From: an uncultured Bacteroidales bacterium
GTDB lineage: Bacteria > Bacteroidota > Bacteroidia > Bacteroidales > Paludibacteraceae
Direction of reading: 5' to 3'
Length of the DNA stretch: 64,000 bases
Assembly: GCA_902798385.1 (NCBI GenBank)
Contig: CADBWK010000003.1
Location: forward strand, 62,001-126,000
A model generated the notes under the pieces. That model searched no databases, was not told the DNA's origin, and worked only from the letters and a program-made list of their open reading frames with translations. Within the stretch, counting starts at the first letter, position 1. Each line of letters opens with the position of its first letter. Below are positions 18,440 through 27,951 of this stretch, one piece after another. The position numbers were made by a program, and so were the translations under genes.

Positions 18440-20713
18440 TTATTTCACTGTTTGTCCCTGAATGGTGTAGATCTTATCGTCCCGGAGGATATATACGTTT
18501 CCTTCACGAATCAGTTTCTGCGTCTTGTTGGCAGGGTTCGTATAAACCGCAGGCGCATCCGTCGGAGTGTTCGACTCATATACGGCGCGCAGCACGATGC
18601 CGTCATTAAGCATACCCTGCTCTACCCGCCAACCAACGAAGGTGAAGCCCTCGATATACGGCTCGTGGGGAACCGCCCAAGTCTGCGATTCCATGTAATA
18701 AAGCGTGCTATCCTGCTTGAGATAAGTCACATTAACGATCTGATCCTCGAACTGCAAGTCGGTCGCTACACCGATGATATTGGTAAAATCCTTCCATACA
18801 TCTGCTGCGCGGTAGAGGTTGATATAATCGATCGGCACATAGAGAATACAGGTCTGCTTGTTGACATTATTAACCGCACGCGACTGAAGGGATTGCGGGG
18901 TGATGGCGTAGTTATGAATGCTCATCAGTTTGGAGCAGTTGTAGAACGCATCCTGACCGATTGTCGTCACCGATGCAGGGATGATGACATCCTCCAGCGC
19001 TGAACAGCCTTCCAGCACACTGGTAGCCACCGTCTTGATGCCCTTCGGGAACTCGAAGTTCTTGAGGGCAGTACAGGAGGCGAATCCGTAGGTACCGATA
19101 CTCGTCACCGATGCCGGCAGCGCCACGCTGTCCAGTTTGTTCATTTTGTAGCACAGATAGCCGGGAATAGTCTTCACGCTGTCACCGAAGACAAAGGAGG
19201 TGATCTTAGAACTCGTGCTATAGAACGGCGAACTTTCTCCCGTTCCGATGGAGCAGTTAGCCGGAAGCCAGACGACGGTGGTCAAAGGGTTGGCTTTGAA
19301 GGCGCCGTTTCCGATGCTGGTCACCGTGCTCGGGATCGTTAACGATGTGAGTTTGCAATTATAGAACGCACTCTGTTCGATGGTCGTCAGACCTTCGTGG
19401 AGATTCACATTAGCCAATTTGGTGCAGCCATAGAAAGCATACGTGCTGATCTTAGTCAAGGTAGCCGGCAGTTCGATCGACTCCAACTCCGTACAACCTT
19501 CGAAGAAACTGACAGGCAGCGTCTTCTGCGTCACCGGCAGGTTGATGGATTTGAGATTCGTACAATTAGCGAACGCACACTGACCGAGTGATTTCACCGA
19601 CGGAGGAAGCACCACCGTATCGAGCAGACTCATGTTTTTACATAAATAGGAAGGAATCGTCTGCACGCTGTCGCCAAAAACAAACGAGGTGATCTTGGAA
19701 CTTGTGCTATAGAACGGAGCACTGTCGTCGGTGCCGATAGAACAGGTCTTCGGCAGCCACGTGACAGATGTCGTCGGGTTGCCTTTGAACGCTCCGTTAC
19801 CTATCGACGTCACCGTACTCGGTATAACGATCGTGTCCAACTTGCAGTTATAGAAAGCACGCATATAGATCGTCGTCAGTCCCTCATGCAGGTTTATGTT
19901 CTTCAGCGAAGAACAACCGTAGAATGCATCCTGATTGATGGTGGTCAAGGTAGCCGGAAGCTCAATCGACTCCAAGGCCGTACAGCCCTCAAAGAAACTA
20001 GCAGGCAGCGTCTTCTGGGTAGCAGGCAGGTTGATCGATTTGAGGCTCGTACAGAGCGCAAACGCATATGTGCCCAGCGAAGACACCGATGCCGGCAGCA
20101 CGATCGTATCCAGCAGATTCATACCGTAGCATACATACTGAGGTACCAGTTGCACTTGATTACCGAACGTGAACGAAGTGACTTGCGACGTAGCGTTGTT
20201 GAACGGGGCGTACTCCGAGGAACTGAATCCGCACCGAACCGCATTCCAGATAATCGTTTTCAAGGGGTTACCATAGAACACATTCTTACCCATCGAATTC
20301 ACCGTACTCGGGATTGTGATGAACGAGAGGTTACAGTTGTAGAATGCACGCTGGCTGATGGTGGTCAGTCCTTCCGGCAAGTTCACACTACCTAATTTAC
20401 TACAACCGTAGAAAGCATCCTGGTTAATGGAAGTAATGCTGTTCGGCAAGGTCACTGCCTGCAAATTCGAGCAGCCCTCAAAAGCCGAAGTAGCGATGGT
20501 TGTCACCGGATAGGTGTAGTTGTTGTAATACACCGACGCCGGGATGGTCACAGTTATATAAGCCGAATAAACGGACTTGCCGGAAGTCGGGTCCGGTGCT
20601 ACTTGCGCCGTCGTGTTACCGAGGTTGTAATACAAGCCGTCAATCAGCACGGCATCTGCAAAAAGTCCTGCACTGAATAGCAGGGCCATAAGTGAGATAA
20701 GGATTTTTTTCAT
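18440..20713 (-). CDS. BspA-like leucine-rich repeat exported protein
   Basis: The 757-residue protein starts with a signal peptide ([21 protein letters not shown]) and consists mostly of LRR_5 units of the pattern sxAFxGCsxLxxIxLPxsvxxI. Such BspA/TpLRR proteins are cell-surface adhesin-like proteins. Units are grouped into a 163-residue super-repeat (residues 178-340 and 341-503 nearly identical, a diverged copy after). The C-terminus changes to a beta domain (FEDQIVNVTYLKQD) and ends REGNVYILRDDKIYTIQGQTVK, a short tail common on Bacteroidales LRR proteins that looks like the first half of a type IX sorting domain. It overlaps gtrA by 4 bases. Confidence 0.88.
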   Translation of the reverse strand: MKKILISLMALLFSAGLFADAVLIDGLYYNLGNTTAQVAPDPTSGKSVYSAYITVTIPASVYYNNYTYPVTTIATSAFEGCSNLQAVTLPNSITSINQDAFYGCSKLGSVNLPEGLTTISQRAFYNCNLSFITIPSTVNSMGKNVFYGNPLKTIIWNAVRCGFSSSEYAPFNNATSQVTSFTFGNQVQLVPQYVCYGMNLLDTIVLPASVSSLGTYAFALCTSLKSINLPATQKTLPASFFEGCTALESIELPATLTTINQDAFYGCSSLKNINLHEGLTTIYMRAFYNCKLDTIVIPSTVTSIGNGAFKGNPTTSVTWLPKTCSIGTDDSAPFYSTSSKITSFVFGDSVQTIPSYLCKNMSLLDTVVLPPSVKSLGQCAFANCTNLKSINLPVTQKTLPVSFFEGCTELESIELPATLTKISTYAFYGCTKLANVNLHEGLTTIEQSAFYNCKLTSLTIPSTVTSIGNGAFKANPLTTVVWLPANCSIGTGESSPFYSTSSKITSFVFGDSVKTIPGYLCYKMNKLDSVALPASVTSIGTYGFASCTALKNFEFPKGIKTVATSVLEGCSALEDVIIPASVTTIGQDAFYNCSKLMSIHNYAITPQSLQSRAVNNVNKQTCILYVPIDYINLYRAADVWKDFTNIIGVATDLQFEDQIVNVTYLKQDSTLYYMESQTWAVPHEPYIEGFTFVGWRVEQGMLNDGIVLRAVYESNTPTDAPAVYTNPANKTQKLIREGNVYILRDDKIYTIQGQTVK
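19205..20182 (-). repeat. 489-bp intragenic direct repeat in the LRR gene
   Basis: Two adjacent 163-codon blocks (residues 178-340 and 341-503) can be aligned without gaps, both ending CSIGT..S.PFYSTSSK. A third block begins at residue 504 but diverges after about 50 residues. This is recent internal duplication and could recombine. Confidence 0.85.
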
Positions 20714-21141
20714 GATTCTTTTGGTTTTTTAAAAAATATTAAACAAACAAGGTAATTGATACATCCTCCGATGAAGATGACCACATAACTGATGTAATCG
20801 TCTCGCCAGTTCGGCAACAGATCGATCATCAGCGGAAGGAGTCCCAACTGGATCACGAGATTGAATGCACGCGCCACAAGAAAACCACCGGCATTCTTGA
20901 TATCGGGCTTCGTACCGAACGTGTACCAATTCGTGAACAGATAGTTGGGAATCATCTCCAAGACATATCCGATTCCGAACGCCACATAATAGAGCGCTAC
21001 GCCTTTCTCGGGATGTCCAAAGAGCAGCAGCGCCGCCATAAAGAACCAGGTCTGTATGAACATGCCTGTTGTTCCGACCACGGCAAAGCGGACGGCACTG
21101 CGGATCTTCGGGGGGAGATATGAGGTAGGTAATTTCATCAT
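20710..21141 (-). CDS. GtrA-family membrane protein
   Basis: The 143-residue protein has four predicted membrane helices and family features [14 protein letters not shown] at the first helix and the central [12 protein letters not shown] (GtrA NFxxnrxwTF-like). GtrA-family proteins are thought to move undecaprenyl-linked sugars across the membrane for glycosylation of lipopolysaccharide or teichoic acid. It overlaps alaS (4 bases) upstream and the LRR gene (4 bases) downstream, so it is translationally coupled to both. A link to glycosylating the LRR surface protein is only a guess from position. Confidence 0.88.
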   Translation of the reverse strand: MMKLPTSYLPPKIRSAVRFAVVGTTGMFIQTWFFMAALLLFGHPEKGVALYYVAFGIGYVLEMIPNYLFTNWYTFGTKPDIKNAGGFLVARAFNLVIQLGLLPLMIDLLPNWRDDYISYVVIFIGGCINYLVCLIFFKKPKES

Positions 21142-23741
21142 TTCAAATTTTCCAACAACTCATTCATCGCAGCATTCAGGCCGTTGACGTCACGACCACC
21201 GGCTGTAGCGAACCACGGTTGACCGCCACCACCGCCTTGGATATTCTTCGCCGCGGCTTTGATCATCGCGCCGGCGTTCTTGCCTTCGTCCACCAGCGGT
21301 TGACTCAAGAAGACCGCAATCGTCGGCTTCTCATTCCAATGAGTAGCCGCTACCACAGCAAACTTCATATCGGTGAATTTACCGCGCAACAACGGCATCA
21401 CACCACGAATCATCTCCGGGTCTTCCTCGCCTTCGATACGCACCAGTTTGATGTCACCGAAACTCTCCGCGCGACCGATGATATGATCACGGTACTGCTC
21501 GAGCTTCTCTGCCGTGAACTGCTCGATCTGCTTCTTGAGCGATGCATTCTCGTCAATGAACTTATGGATTGCGTTCACTACGTCGGGCGCATTGTTAAAC
21601 AGCACCTTCAGGTTATTGAGCGTATCTTGCGCCAAGTAATAAAGTTCGTCCGCTTTGGCTGCGGTCACTGCCTCAATACGACGTACACCGGCAGCGACAC
21701 TGGTCTCCATGATGATACGGATCGCACCGATACGACCGGTACTCGATACGTGACAACCGCCACAGAGTTCTACCGAGTCACCGAACTTGATCACGCGGAC
21801 ATCATCGCCGTATTTCTCACCGAACAGCGCCATCGCACCCATGGCCTTCGCCTCAGCGATCGGCGTATGACGACTCTCCTCCAAATGGAAATCGCGACGC
21901 ACAAACGCGTTTGCAACCTCCTCTACTTTACGCAATTCTTCCGGCGTCACTTTCTGGAAATGGCTGAAGTCAAAACGCAGACTCTCTGCCGTCACCAAAC
22001 TACCCTTCTGCTCTACGTGCTTACCCAGCACCTCACGCAACGCGTGGTGGATAATGTGGGTAGCCGAGTGGTTACAAGCAATCGCCTGACGGCGCTCCGC
22101 ATCGACGGTAGCCGTCAAAGTCCCTTCGAGATCTGCCGGCAGTTCAGCAAGGATATGTACGGGCAGGTTGTTCTCCCGTTTGGTGTCCAGTACGCGTACG
22201 TTGCCGAGCGTACCGGTATCACCTACCTCTCCACCCATTTCGGCATAGAAAGGTGTCTTCTCCAATACGACTTGATAGAAGCTCTTACCCTTCTGGCTCA
22301 CCTGACGATATCGCAGAATATGTGTCTCTACGGACAACTCGTCATATCCCACAAACTCCGTATCGCCTTCGCGAAGCACGTTCCAATCGCCCAAATCCTG
22401 CTTATTCGCTTCGCGGCCCATCGATTTCTGATGCTCGAGGGCTTTGTTGTACTCGTCCTCGTTGGTCGTGTATCCGTTCTCACGGAGAATGAGTTCGGTC
22501 AGGTCGAGCGGGAAACCGTAGGTATCTTTGAGCGTGAACACATCGACACCCGAGATCTCCGTCTTACCGGCTTGTTTAGCCTCAGCCATCAGTTTGTCGA
22601 GCAGCGTGATTCCCTTGTCGAGCGTACGCAGGAAAGCCTCTTCCTCGCTCTTGATGACCGGTGTGATCTGCGCCTCTTGTGCCTTCAGTTCCGGATAAGC
22701 GGTACCCAGGTCAGCGATCAGTTGCGGCACGAGTTGATAGAGGAACGCATTGCGCATGTTCAAGAACGTATAACCGTAGCGTACAGCGCGACGCAGGATA
22801 CGACGGATGACATAACCCGCTTTCTCGTTCGACGGCAACTGACCGTCCGTGATAGCGAACGCGATCGTACGGATATGATCGGCGATCACACGCATCGCGA
22901 TATCGATCTTCTCATCCTTACCGTACTCACAACCGCAGATAGCACCGATCTTGCGCAGCATCGGCTGGAAGACATCCGTATCGTAGTTAGAGGTCTTACC
23001 TTGGATCGTACGCACGAGACGCTCAAAGCCCATACCGGTGTCGATCACTTTCTTCGCAAGCGGTTCGAGCGAACCGTCGGCTTTGCGGTTATACTGCATA
23101 AAGACGATATTCCAGATCTCAATCACCTGCGGGTGGTCTTTGTTGACCAGTTCACGACCGGGCACTTTGGCGCGTTCCTCGGCAGGACGGCTGTCCACGT
23201 GGATCTCACTACACGGACCGCACGGACCCGTATCACCCATTTCCCAGAAGTTGTCGTGCTTGTTACCGTTCAGGATATGATCTGCCGGCAGATGCTTTGC
23301 CCAGATAGAAGCCGCCTCATCGTCACGCGCCAGACCTTCCTCGGGAGAACCCTCAAAGACGGTTGCGTACAGGTTAGCGGGGTCGATCTTCAGTACATCC
23401 ACGATATACTCCCATGCAAAATCAATCGCCTCTTTCTTGAAATAGTCGCCAAACGACCAGTTACCCAACATCTCAAACATCGTGTGGTGGTAGGTATCAT
23501 GACCTACTTCCTCCAGGTCGTTATGCTTACCCGAAACGCGCAGACACTTCTGACTGTCCGCCACACGCGGGTACTTGATCGGATCATTGCCCAAGATGAT
23601 TCCTTTCCACGGGTTCATACCGGCGTTGGTGAACATCAACGTAGGATCATCTTTAATCACCATCGGCGCCGAAGGAACAACTTGGTGACCTTTCGATGCC
23701 ATAAAGTCCAAAAAGGACTGTCTAATCTCTTGTGAAGTCAT
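21138..23741 (-). CDS. alaS: Alanyl-tRNA synthetase
   Basis: AlaS charges tRNA-Ala and edits mischarged Ser/Gly. The 867-residue chain begins with [22 protein letters not shown], and contains [11 protein letters not shown], the class II catalytic core with [12 protein letters not shown], the editing-domain zinc site [16 protein letters not shown] plus [10 protein letters not shown], and a C-terminal C-Ala domain ending with [14 protein letters not shown]. All modules are present. It follows pdxA with a 7-bp array in the gap. A long uninterrupted frame on the opposite strand of this gene is a codon-usage shadow, not a gene. Confidence 0.97.
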   Translation of the reverse strand: MTSQEIRQSFLDFMASKGHQVVPSAPMVIKDDPTLMFTNAGMNPWKGIILGNDPIKYPRVADSQKCLRVSGKHNDLEEVGHDTYHHTMFEMLGNWSFGDYFKKEAIDFAWEYIVDVLKIDPANLYATVFEGSPEEGLARDDEAASIWAKHLPADHILNGNKHDNFWEMGDTGPCGPCSEIHVDSRPAEERAKVPGRELVNKDHPQVIEIWNIVFMQYNRKADGSLEPLAKKVIDTGMGFERLVRTIQGKTSNYDTDVFQPMLRKIGAICGCEYGKDEKIDIAMRVIADHIRTIAFAITDGQLPSNEKAGYVIRRILRRAVRYGYTFLNMRNAFLYQLVPQLIADLGTAYPELKAQEAQITPVIKSEEEAFLRTLDKGITLLDKLMAEAKQAGKTEISGVDVFTLKDTYGFPLDLTELILRENGYTTNEDEYNKALEHQKSMGREANKQDLGDWNVLREGDTEFVGYDELSVETHILRYRQVSQKGKSFYQVVLEKTPFYAEMGGEVGDTGTLGNVRVLDTKRENNLPVHILAELPADLEGTLTATVDAERRQAIACNHSATHIIHHALREVLGKHVEQKGSLVTAESLRFDFSHFQKVTPEELRKVEEVANAFVRRDFHLEESRHTPIAEAKAMGAMALFGEKYGDDVRVIKFGDSVELCGGCHVSSTGRIGAIRIIMETSVAAGVRRIEAVTAAKADELYYLAQDTLNNLKVLFNNAPDVVNAIHKFIDENASLKKQIEQFTAEKLEQYRDHIIGRAESFGDIKLVRIEGEEDPEMIRGVMPLLRGKFTDMKFAVVAATHWNEKPTIAVFLSQPLVDEGKNAGAMIKAAAKNIQGGGGGQPWFATAGGRDVNGLNAAMNELLENLK

Positions 23742-23752
23742 ATATCTTTTTT

Positions 23753-23780
23753 ACTTTCTACTTTCAACTTTCAACTTTCT
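23753..23780. repeat. Tandem array, 4 x 7 bp (ACTTTCA)
   Basis: Units ACTTTCT, ACTTTCA, ACTTTCA, ACTTTCT. On the minus strand it encodes the end of PdxA (QES, TGA) and then fills most of the gap before the alaS ATG. Confidence 0.85.
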
Positions 23781-24853
23781 TGATATTTCGTGGTCTTGAA
23801 ATCAATGAACTCGCGGCGCGGACGACCTTCTTTGTCATCCCGCTCGATGAACGGCAGCGGGTTCGCCGTCAGCTCATCGTACTCCTCACGTTGCCGCAGC
23901 ACATCGATCGCCATAAAGAGGGCGTTGCGCATCGAACTCTCATCCGCCTGGTTCTTACCCGCGATGTCATATCCTGTGCCGTGATCAGGGGAAGTACGAA
24001 CAATATTGAGTCCGGCGGTGAAGTTCACACCACTCATATCCAGCGTCTTGAACGGAATCAGGCCTTGGTCATGATACATCGCCAGTACGGCATCGAAATG
24101 CGCAAAATGTCCCGTTCCGAAGAATCCGTCTGCAGCATACGGACCAAACGCCCATATGCCCTGCGTCTTCGCTTTCTCGATCGCCGGTACGATGATCTCT
24201 TGCTCTTCTTTTCCCAATAAGCCCTTATCGCCTGCATGCGGATTGAGCGCCAACACCGCGATACGGGGTTTCTCCAATCCGAAGTCGCGCTTGAGCGATT
24301 GATTGAGCAAAGTCATCTTCTGCAGTATTCGTTCCTCGGTAATCTGCGCAGGAATCTCAGCCAGCGCTACATGGTTGCACACCAGCGCCACACGCAGGTT
24401 GCCCGAACAGAGCATCATCAACTCGTCGCCTTGGAAGCGTTTCTCCAAATATTCGGTATGACCACCGCCCAAAGCCTCTTTATTCAGCGGCGCGGTCACG
24501 AGTGCCTGTACTTTGCCTGCCTGCAGGTCTGCGCATGCGCGATCAAGCGCCGCCTTAGCGGCTTTATTGGACGACTCGGTGTTCTTGCCGAGTTCAACGG
24601 GCAGGTTATCGGTATAGCAGGTAATGAGGTTCAGACGACCATCTTTCGCTTGCTCGGGACTGTCGATGAGATTCCAGGTGATATTGCGGTACTCCTCGTC
24701 CAGCGTGTGGATATGCTGTTTGGCGACCGCCGCGTTGCCGTAGATCACCGGACGCATCACCTCGAACACATACCCGTTCAGCAGGCTCTTGATGATCACT
24801 TCGTATCCTACGCCGTTCGTATCACCGGCCGTTATTGCAATGATAGGTTTCAT
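23771..24853 (-). CDS. pdxA: 4-hydroxythreonine-4-phosphate dehydrogenase
   Basis: PdxA oxidises 4-phosphohydroxy-threonine in the DXP-dependent pyridoxal phosphate route. The 360-residue protein starts KPIIAITAGDTNGVGYEVI and has TAPLNKEAL, HTEYLEKRF, the metal-site ALNPHAGDKGLLG and MYHDQGLIPFKTL, then TSPDHGTGYDIAGKNQAD, all family signatures. The family is usually ~330 residues; the extra ~25 lie at the C-terminus after the conserved core, where the last codons run into a tandem array. It overlaps the nitroreductase gene upstream by 32 bases. Confidence 0.96.
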   Translation of the reverse strand: MKPIIAITAGDTNGVGYEVIIKSLLNGYVFEVMRPVIYGNAAVAKQHIHTLDEEYRNITWNLIDSPEQAKDGRLNLITCYTDNLPVELGKNTESSNKAAKAALDRACADLQAGKVQALVTAPLNKEALGGGHTEYLEKRFQGDELMMLCSGNLRVALVCNHVALAEIPAQITEERILQKMTLLNQSLKRDFGLEKPRIAVLALNPHAGDKGLLGKEEQEIIVPAIEKAKTQGIWAFGPYAADGFFGTGHFAHFDAVLAMYHDQGLIPFKTLDMSGVNFTAGLNIVRTSPDHGTGYDIAGKNQADESSMRNALFMAIDVLRQREEYDELTANPLPFIERDDKEGRPRREFIDFKTTKYQES

Positions 24854-25355
24854 TATGTATCTTGTCGTATTTCAGTTTTGTCAAATCGTAGTTCTGTCTT
24901 TCTTCATCGGGGTAACCGAGCGCAATCGCGCAGAGCACCACTTTATCCTCGGGGATATCAAACAACCGCCGTGTCAACTCAGGAGCGCCTTCGCGTTCGT
25001 ATACATGGCACCAGCACGCACCGACTCCCTGCTCCGCCGCAGCCAGCAGGATATGCTCCGCCGCGATCGCACCGTCCGCCATCCACGTGTTATCGCATAA
25101 GGTCGGATCGAGCGCAATGATAATCGCCGCCGTCGCGGTGTTAAACATCTGACTGCCGTAAGTGCGGCAACCCGCCAGCGGACGTAACTTCGCCTCATCG
25201 CGCGTCACGATAAACTCCCAAGGGCACGTGCGTTTGGCACTCGGGCTCATCAACGCGCAGCGCAACATATAATCGATTTTTTCCTGCTCTACCGGTCGGT
25301 CGGTGTACTTACGAATCGACCGCCGATGTTGGCATAATTGCTCAAAAGAATCCAT
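24822..25355 (-). CDS. Nitroreductase-family protein
   Basis: I start at the ATG 25353-25355 (MDSFEQLCQHRRSIRKYTDRPV), 20 bases past the promoter; the longer reading from 25439 would cross the promoter. The 177-residue FMN-dependent oxidoreductase has the RRSIRKYTDRPV cofactor motif, SPSAKRTCPWEFIV, and the C-terminal VVLCAIALGYPDE. Physiological substrate is unknown for this group. It heads the long minus-strand operon that continues into pdxA and alaS. A divergent promoter serves the DUF4421 gene on the other side. Confidence 0.9.
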   Translation of the reverse strand: MDSFEQLCQHRRSIRKYTDRPVEQEKIDYMLRCALMSPSAKRTCPWEFIVTRDEAKLRPLAGCRTYGSQMFNTATAAIIIALDPTLCDNTWMADGAIAAEHILLAAAEQGVGACWCHVYEREGAPELTRRLFDIPEDKVVLCAIALGYPDEERQNYDLTKLKYDKIHNETYHCNNGR

Positions 25356-25374
25356 AATTATCCAAATTAGCGTG

Positions 25375-25405
25375 CAAAGGTACGAAAAAATTTGCATATG
25401 TGCAA
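25375..25405 (-). promoter_or_regulatory. Promoter for nitroreductase-pdxA-alaS operon
   Basis: Minus-strand TTG (25405-25403), 20-base spacer, TACCTTTG (25382-25375). It interlocks with the divergent promoter at 25392-25422. Confidence 0.82.
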
Positions 25406-25422
25406 GAAAAATCGTATCTTTG
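25392..25422 (+). promoter_or_regulatory. Promoter for the DUF4421 gene and mtaB
   Basis: TTG (25392-25394), 20-base spacer, TATCTTTG (25415-25422). It overlaps the opposite-strand promoter by 14 bases, so the two may compete for polymerase. Confidence 0.82.
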
Positions 25423-25441
25423 CAGCCGATTTTGTACATTT

Positions 25442-26644
25442 ATGCCGATGAGTGTCCGAAAAATTACATTTTTGTTGCTGCTGATAGCCTTTCCCTTGAT
25501 GGGTCATGCGACCTCCAAAGGACTCAAGTTCTTCTATCGTATAGGAGAGCGTGTCGATCGCTATCTGCTGCAGAACGTGGACACGAACTATATCACGCTC
25601 CCCGAGCACTGCTGGCGATTTGCATATACCAACACGATGGTAGGCATCAACTCCTATTATGGTACGCTCTTCCCCGGTACGACACAGCAACTAGCCATTA
25701 TCTCGCGCACGACACCGAGTGTCGATCTGGGTTTTTATGCGGGTTATCGGGGGTTAGGATTCGGGTATAGTTGGGACGTTCTGCATGCGTACGCCAACAA
25801 CCTTAGTTTCTCTCTGGGCAGTAAAAGTCTGGGCATTGAGTTTCAGCGTCAGGTGAGCACCAACATCTCCGGTAAATTCATCGATCCGGACGCACCTAAG
25901 ACCGCTTTGGGCGAGTTGCCGAGTGGTTTAATTTGGATGAGAAATGCGAATCTGACCATTTGGTACGCCCTCAACTCCGGGCACTACTCCCATAACGCCG
26001 CCATCAAACAGTCATTCATCCAGAAACGCAGCGCAGGTTCGTTGCTGCTATCGCTCTCCTATCTCTATACCGACTTGACCGTACAGGATACACTCACTCT
26101 TGCGGGAATTCCGGTGCTATCCTTGCTCATGGATGGTGTCAAGAGCGCCGTCACCCAGCAGATTGCGGTGGGCTTGGGATACGGTATCAACTACACGCCG
26201 AACAAAGGCAAGGTCATCTTACATGCCGCGGCAAACCTGCAGTTGGTGTGCTACTCCATCAACCAGATAAGCATCGCTTTCGACGACTCGCTTAAAGCCT
26301 ATCTGCCCGGCGAGGCGATGTTTGACATTAAACCCCAATACCCGGTGCATGTCACGGGCAACCTCCGTGCGGCGGTGAGTTGGGAGATTAACCGTTGGGT
26401 ACATCTGGCGCTCTGGGCACAGGCGAACAATATCCGTTTTCAGTCGCGCGATAAAGAGATCTCCTACATCCGTATGCGGAACTGGAACTGGCAGGTGCAT
26501 CTCAATATAGGTGTACGTCTGGGTGCAGGAAAGAAACGCGTTCGCGAAGCACTCATCGACGATCCTATTCCACCCTCTGTACCGATTCGTACGTCCAAGT
26601 TACCAAAGTGGATCACCGATTATTTCTACTCCCCCAGATTATAA
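25442..26644 (+). CDS. DUF4421 exported protein (outer-membrane barrel-like)
   Basis: The ATG at 25442 (MPMSVRKITFLLLLIAFPLM) gives an N-terminal signal peptide and lies 20 bases after the promoter; ATG 25448 is an alternative. The 400-residue protein matches the Bacteroidetes DUF4421 pattern: RYLLQNVDTNYITLPEHCW near the N-terminus, DLGFYAGYRGLGFGYSWDV, then alternating beta-strands and a C-terminal aromatic strand. I infer an outer-membrane beta-barrel of unknown function. Its TAA stop shares one base with the mtaB ATG (TAATG). Confidence 0.85.
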   Translation: MPMSVRKITFLLLLIAFPLMGHATSKGLKFFYRIGERVDRYLLQNVDTNYITLPEHCWRFAYTNTMVGINSYYGTLFPGTTQQLAIISRTTPSVDLGFYAGYRGLGFGYSWDVLHAYANNLSFSLGSKSLGIEFQRQVSTNISGKFIDPDAPKTALGELPSGLIWMRNANLTIWYALNSGHYSHNAAIKQSFIQKRSAGSLLLSLSYLYTDLTVQDTLTLAGIPVLSLLMDGVKSAVTQQIAVGLGYGINYTPNKGKVILHAAANLQLVCYSINQISIAFDDSLKAYLPGEAMFDIKPQYPVHVTGNLRAAVSWEINRWVHLALWAQANNIRFQSRDKEISYIRMRNWNWQVHLNIGVRLGAGKKRVREALIDDPIPPSVPIRTSKLPKWITDYFYSPRL

Positions 26645-27951
26645 TGAAGATCTCGTTTACTACATTAGGATGCAAGCTTAATTTTGCGGAGTCAAGTGCC
26701 TTGGGCAAGGCGCTCATTGCGCGTGGATATACGCGAGCACTCAAAGGCGAAGAGGCGGATATATGCATCATTAACACCTGCTCTGTCACCGACGCTGCCG
26801 ATCATAAAGACCGGCAGATGATTCATCGTATCCGTCGGCAGAACCCGAATGCGATCCTGATCGTCACCGGCTGCTACGCCCAACTCAAACCCGATGAAAT
26901 CGCGCATATTGACGGGGTCGATTTTGTGCTCGGCCAAAACGAGAAGTTCAATCTGGAAACCTTTATTGAGAAGTTGGAAAATCACCAATCTCCAATCTCC
27001 AATCACCAATCTCCAATCTATACCTCTCCTATCCGCGAGATTGACGATTTCTACGGAGCCTATAGCAAGGATGACCGCACACGTTGTTTCCTCAAAGTGC
27101 AGGACGGTTGTAATTATTTCTGCTCCTACTGCACCATTCCTTTAGCGCGCGGCAAGAGTCGTAACCCCTCGATCGCTACGCTGGTGCAACAAGCACAAGA
27201 AGCGATTGACGGCGGTGCCAAGGAGATCATCCTTTCCGGTGTCAACATAGGTGATTTCGGGCGGAGTACCGGTGAACATTTCATTGATCTGGTGCGAGCG
27301 ATTGACGGTCTGAACGGCGACTACCGCGTACGTATCTCCAGTTGCGAACCCAACCTCTTATCCGATGAGATCATCGATTTCGTAGCGAACAGTCGGCATT
27401 TCGCACCGCATTTTCATATCCCGCTGCAGTCGGGCAGTAATACGGTCCTCAAGATCATGGGACGGCGTTATACGCGCGAATTGTTCGCGGAGCGCGTGGC
27501 GCATATCAAGTCCGTCATGCCGCATGCGTTCATCGGCGTCGATTGTATGGTAGGCGTTCGCGGAGAGACCGAAGAGTGTTGGCGCGATTATATCGATTTC
27601 ATCGAGTCTTTGCCCGTGAGTCAACTGCATGTCTTCACCTACTCGGAGCGCGCCAACACCCGCATGCTCGAAATGGATCTGTATGTCGTGCCGCAGAAGG
27701 AACGGGAACGCCGCAGCAAACAACTCCACGAGATATCAGCTCGCAAGACACTGGCCTTTTACAAAGAGCACCAAGGCTATCAAGCCACGGTGCTCTGGGA
27801 GTCTGCCAAAAAAGAAGGGCTGATGTACGGTTTCACCGAGAATTATATCAAGGTCTCCTGTCCGTACGATCGCGCTAAAGTGAACACGTTTGAGCGCATA
27901 AACGTGCAGCATCGGGATTCGGAAGACATTCCAACCGATACACAGGACTGA
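26644..27951 (+). CDS. mtaB: tRNA t6A37 methylthiotransferase
   Basis: MtaB converts t6A37 to ms2t6A37 using radical SAM and two 4Fe-4S clusters. I start at the ATG 26644 (MKISFTTLGCKLNFAES), the conserved N-terminus. The 435-residue protein has the UPF0004 cluster cysteines (GCKLN, NTCSVTD, TGCYAQLKP), the radical SAM motif CNYFCSYCTIP, and a TRAM-like C-terminal region. Between the first domain and the radical SAM domain a 35-bp heptamer array encodes NHQSPISNHQSPIYTS, a likely lineage-specific insert. Its 3' end overlaps the convergent kinase gene by 77 bases. Confidence 0.95.
   Translation: MKISFTTLGCKLNFAESSALGKALIARGYTRALKGEEADICIINTCSVTDAADHKDRQMIHRIRRQNPNAILIVTGCYAQLKPDEIAHIDGVDFVLGQNEKFNLETFIEKLENHQSPISNHQSPIYTSPIREIDDFYGAYSKDDRTRCFLKVQDGCNYFCSYCTIPLARGKSRNPSIATLVQQAQEAIDGGAKEIILSGVNIGDFGRSTGEHFIDLVRAIDGLNGDYRVRISSCEPNLLSDEIIDFVANSRHFAPHFHIPLQSGSNTVLKIMGRRYTRELFAERVAHIKSVMPHAFIGVDCMVGVRGETEECWRDYIDFIESLPVSQLHVFTYSERANTRMLEMDLYVVPQKERERRSKQLHEISARKTLAFYKEHQGYQATVLWESAKKEGLMYGFTENYIKVSCPYDRAKVNTFERINVQHRDSEDIPTDTQD
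26985..27019. repeat. In-frame tandem array, 5 x 7 bp (CCAATCT) in mtaB
   Basis: Units CCAATCT, CCAATCT, CCAATCA, CCAATCT, CCAATCT encode the linker HQSPISNHQSPI between the two cluster-binding domains. Confidence 0.9.

Noticed and set aside
21219..23735. An uninterrupted 838-codon frame on the plus strand opposite alaS
   Set aside because: It is a codon-usage shadow of alaS, which has all catalytic and editing motifs. The antisense product is His/Arg/Thr-rich with no family resemblance.
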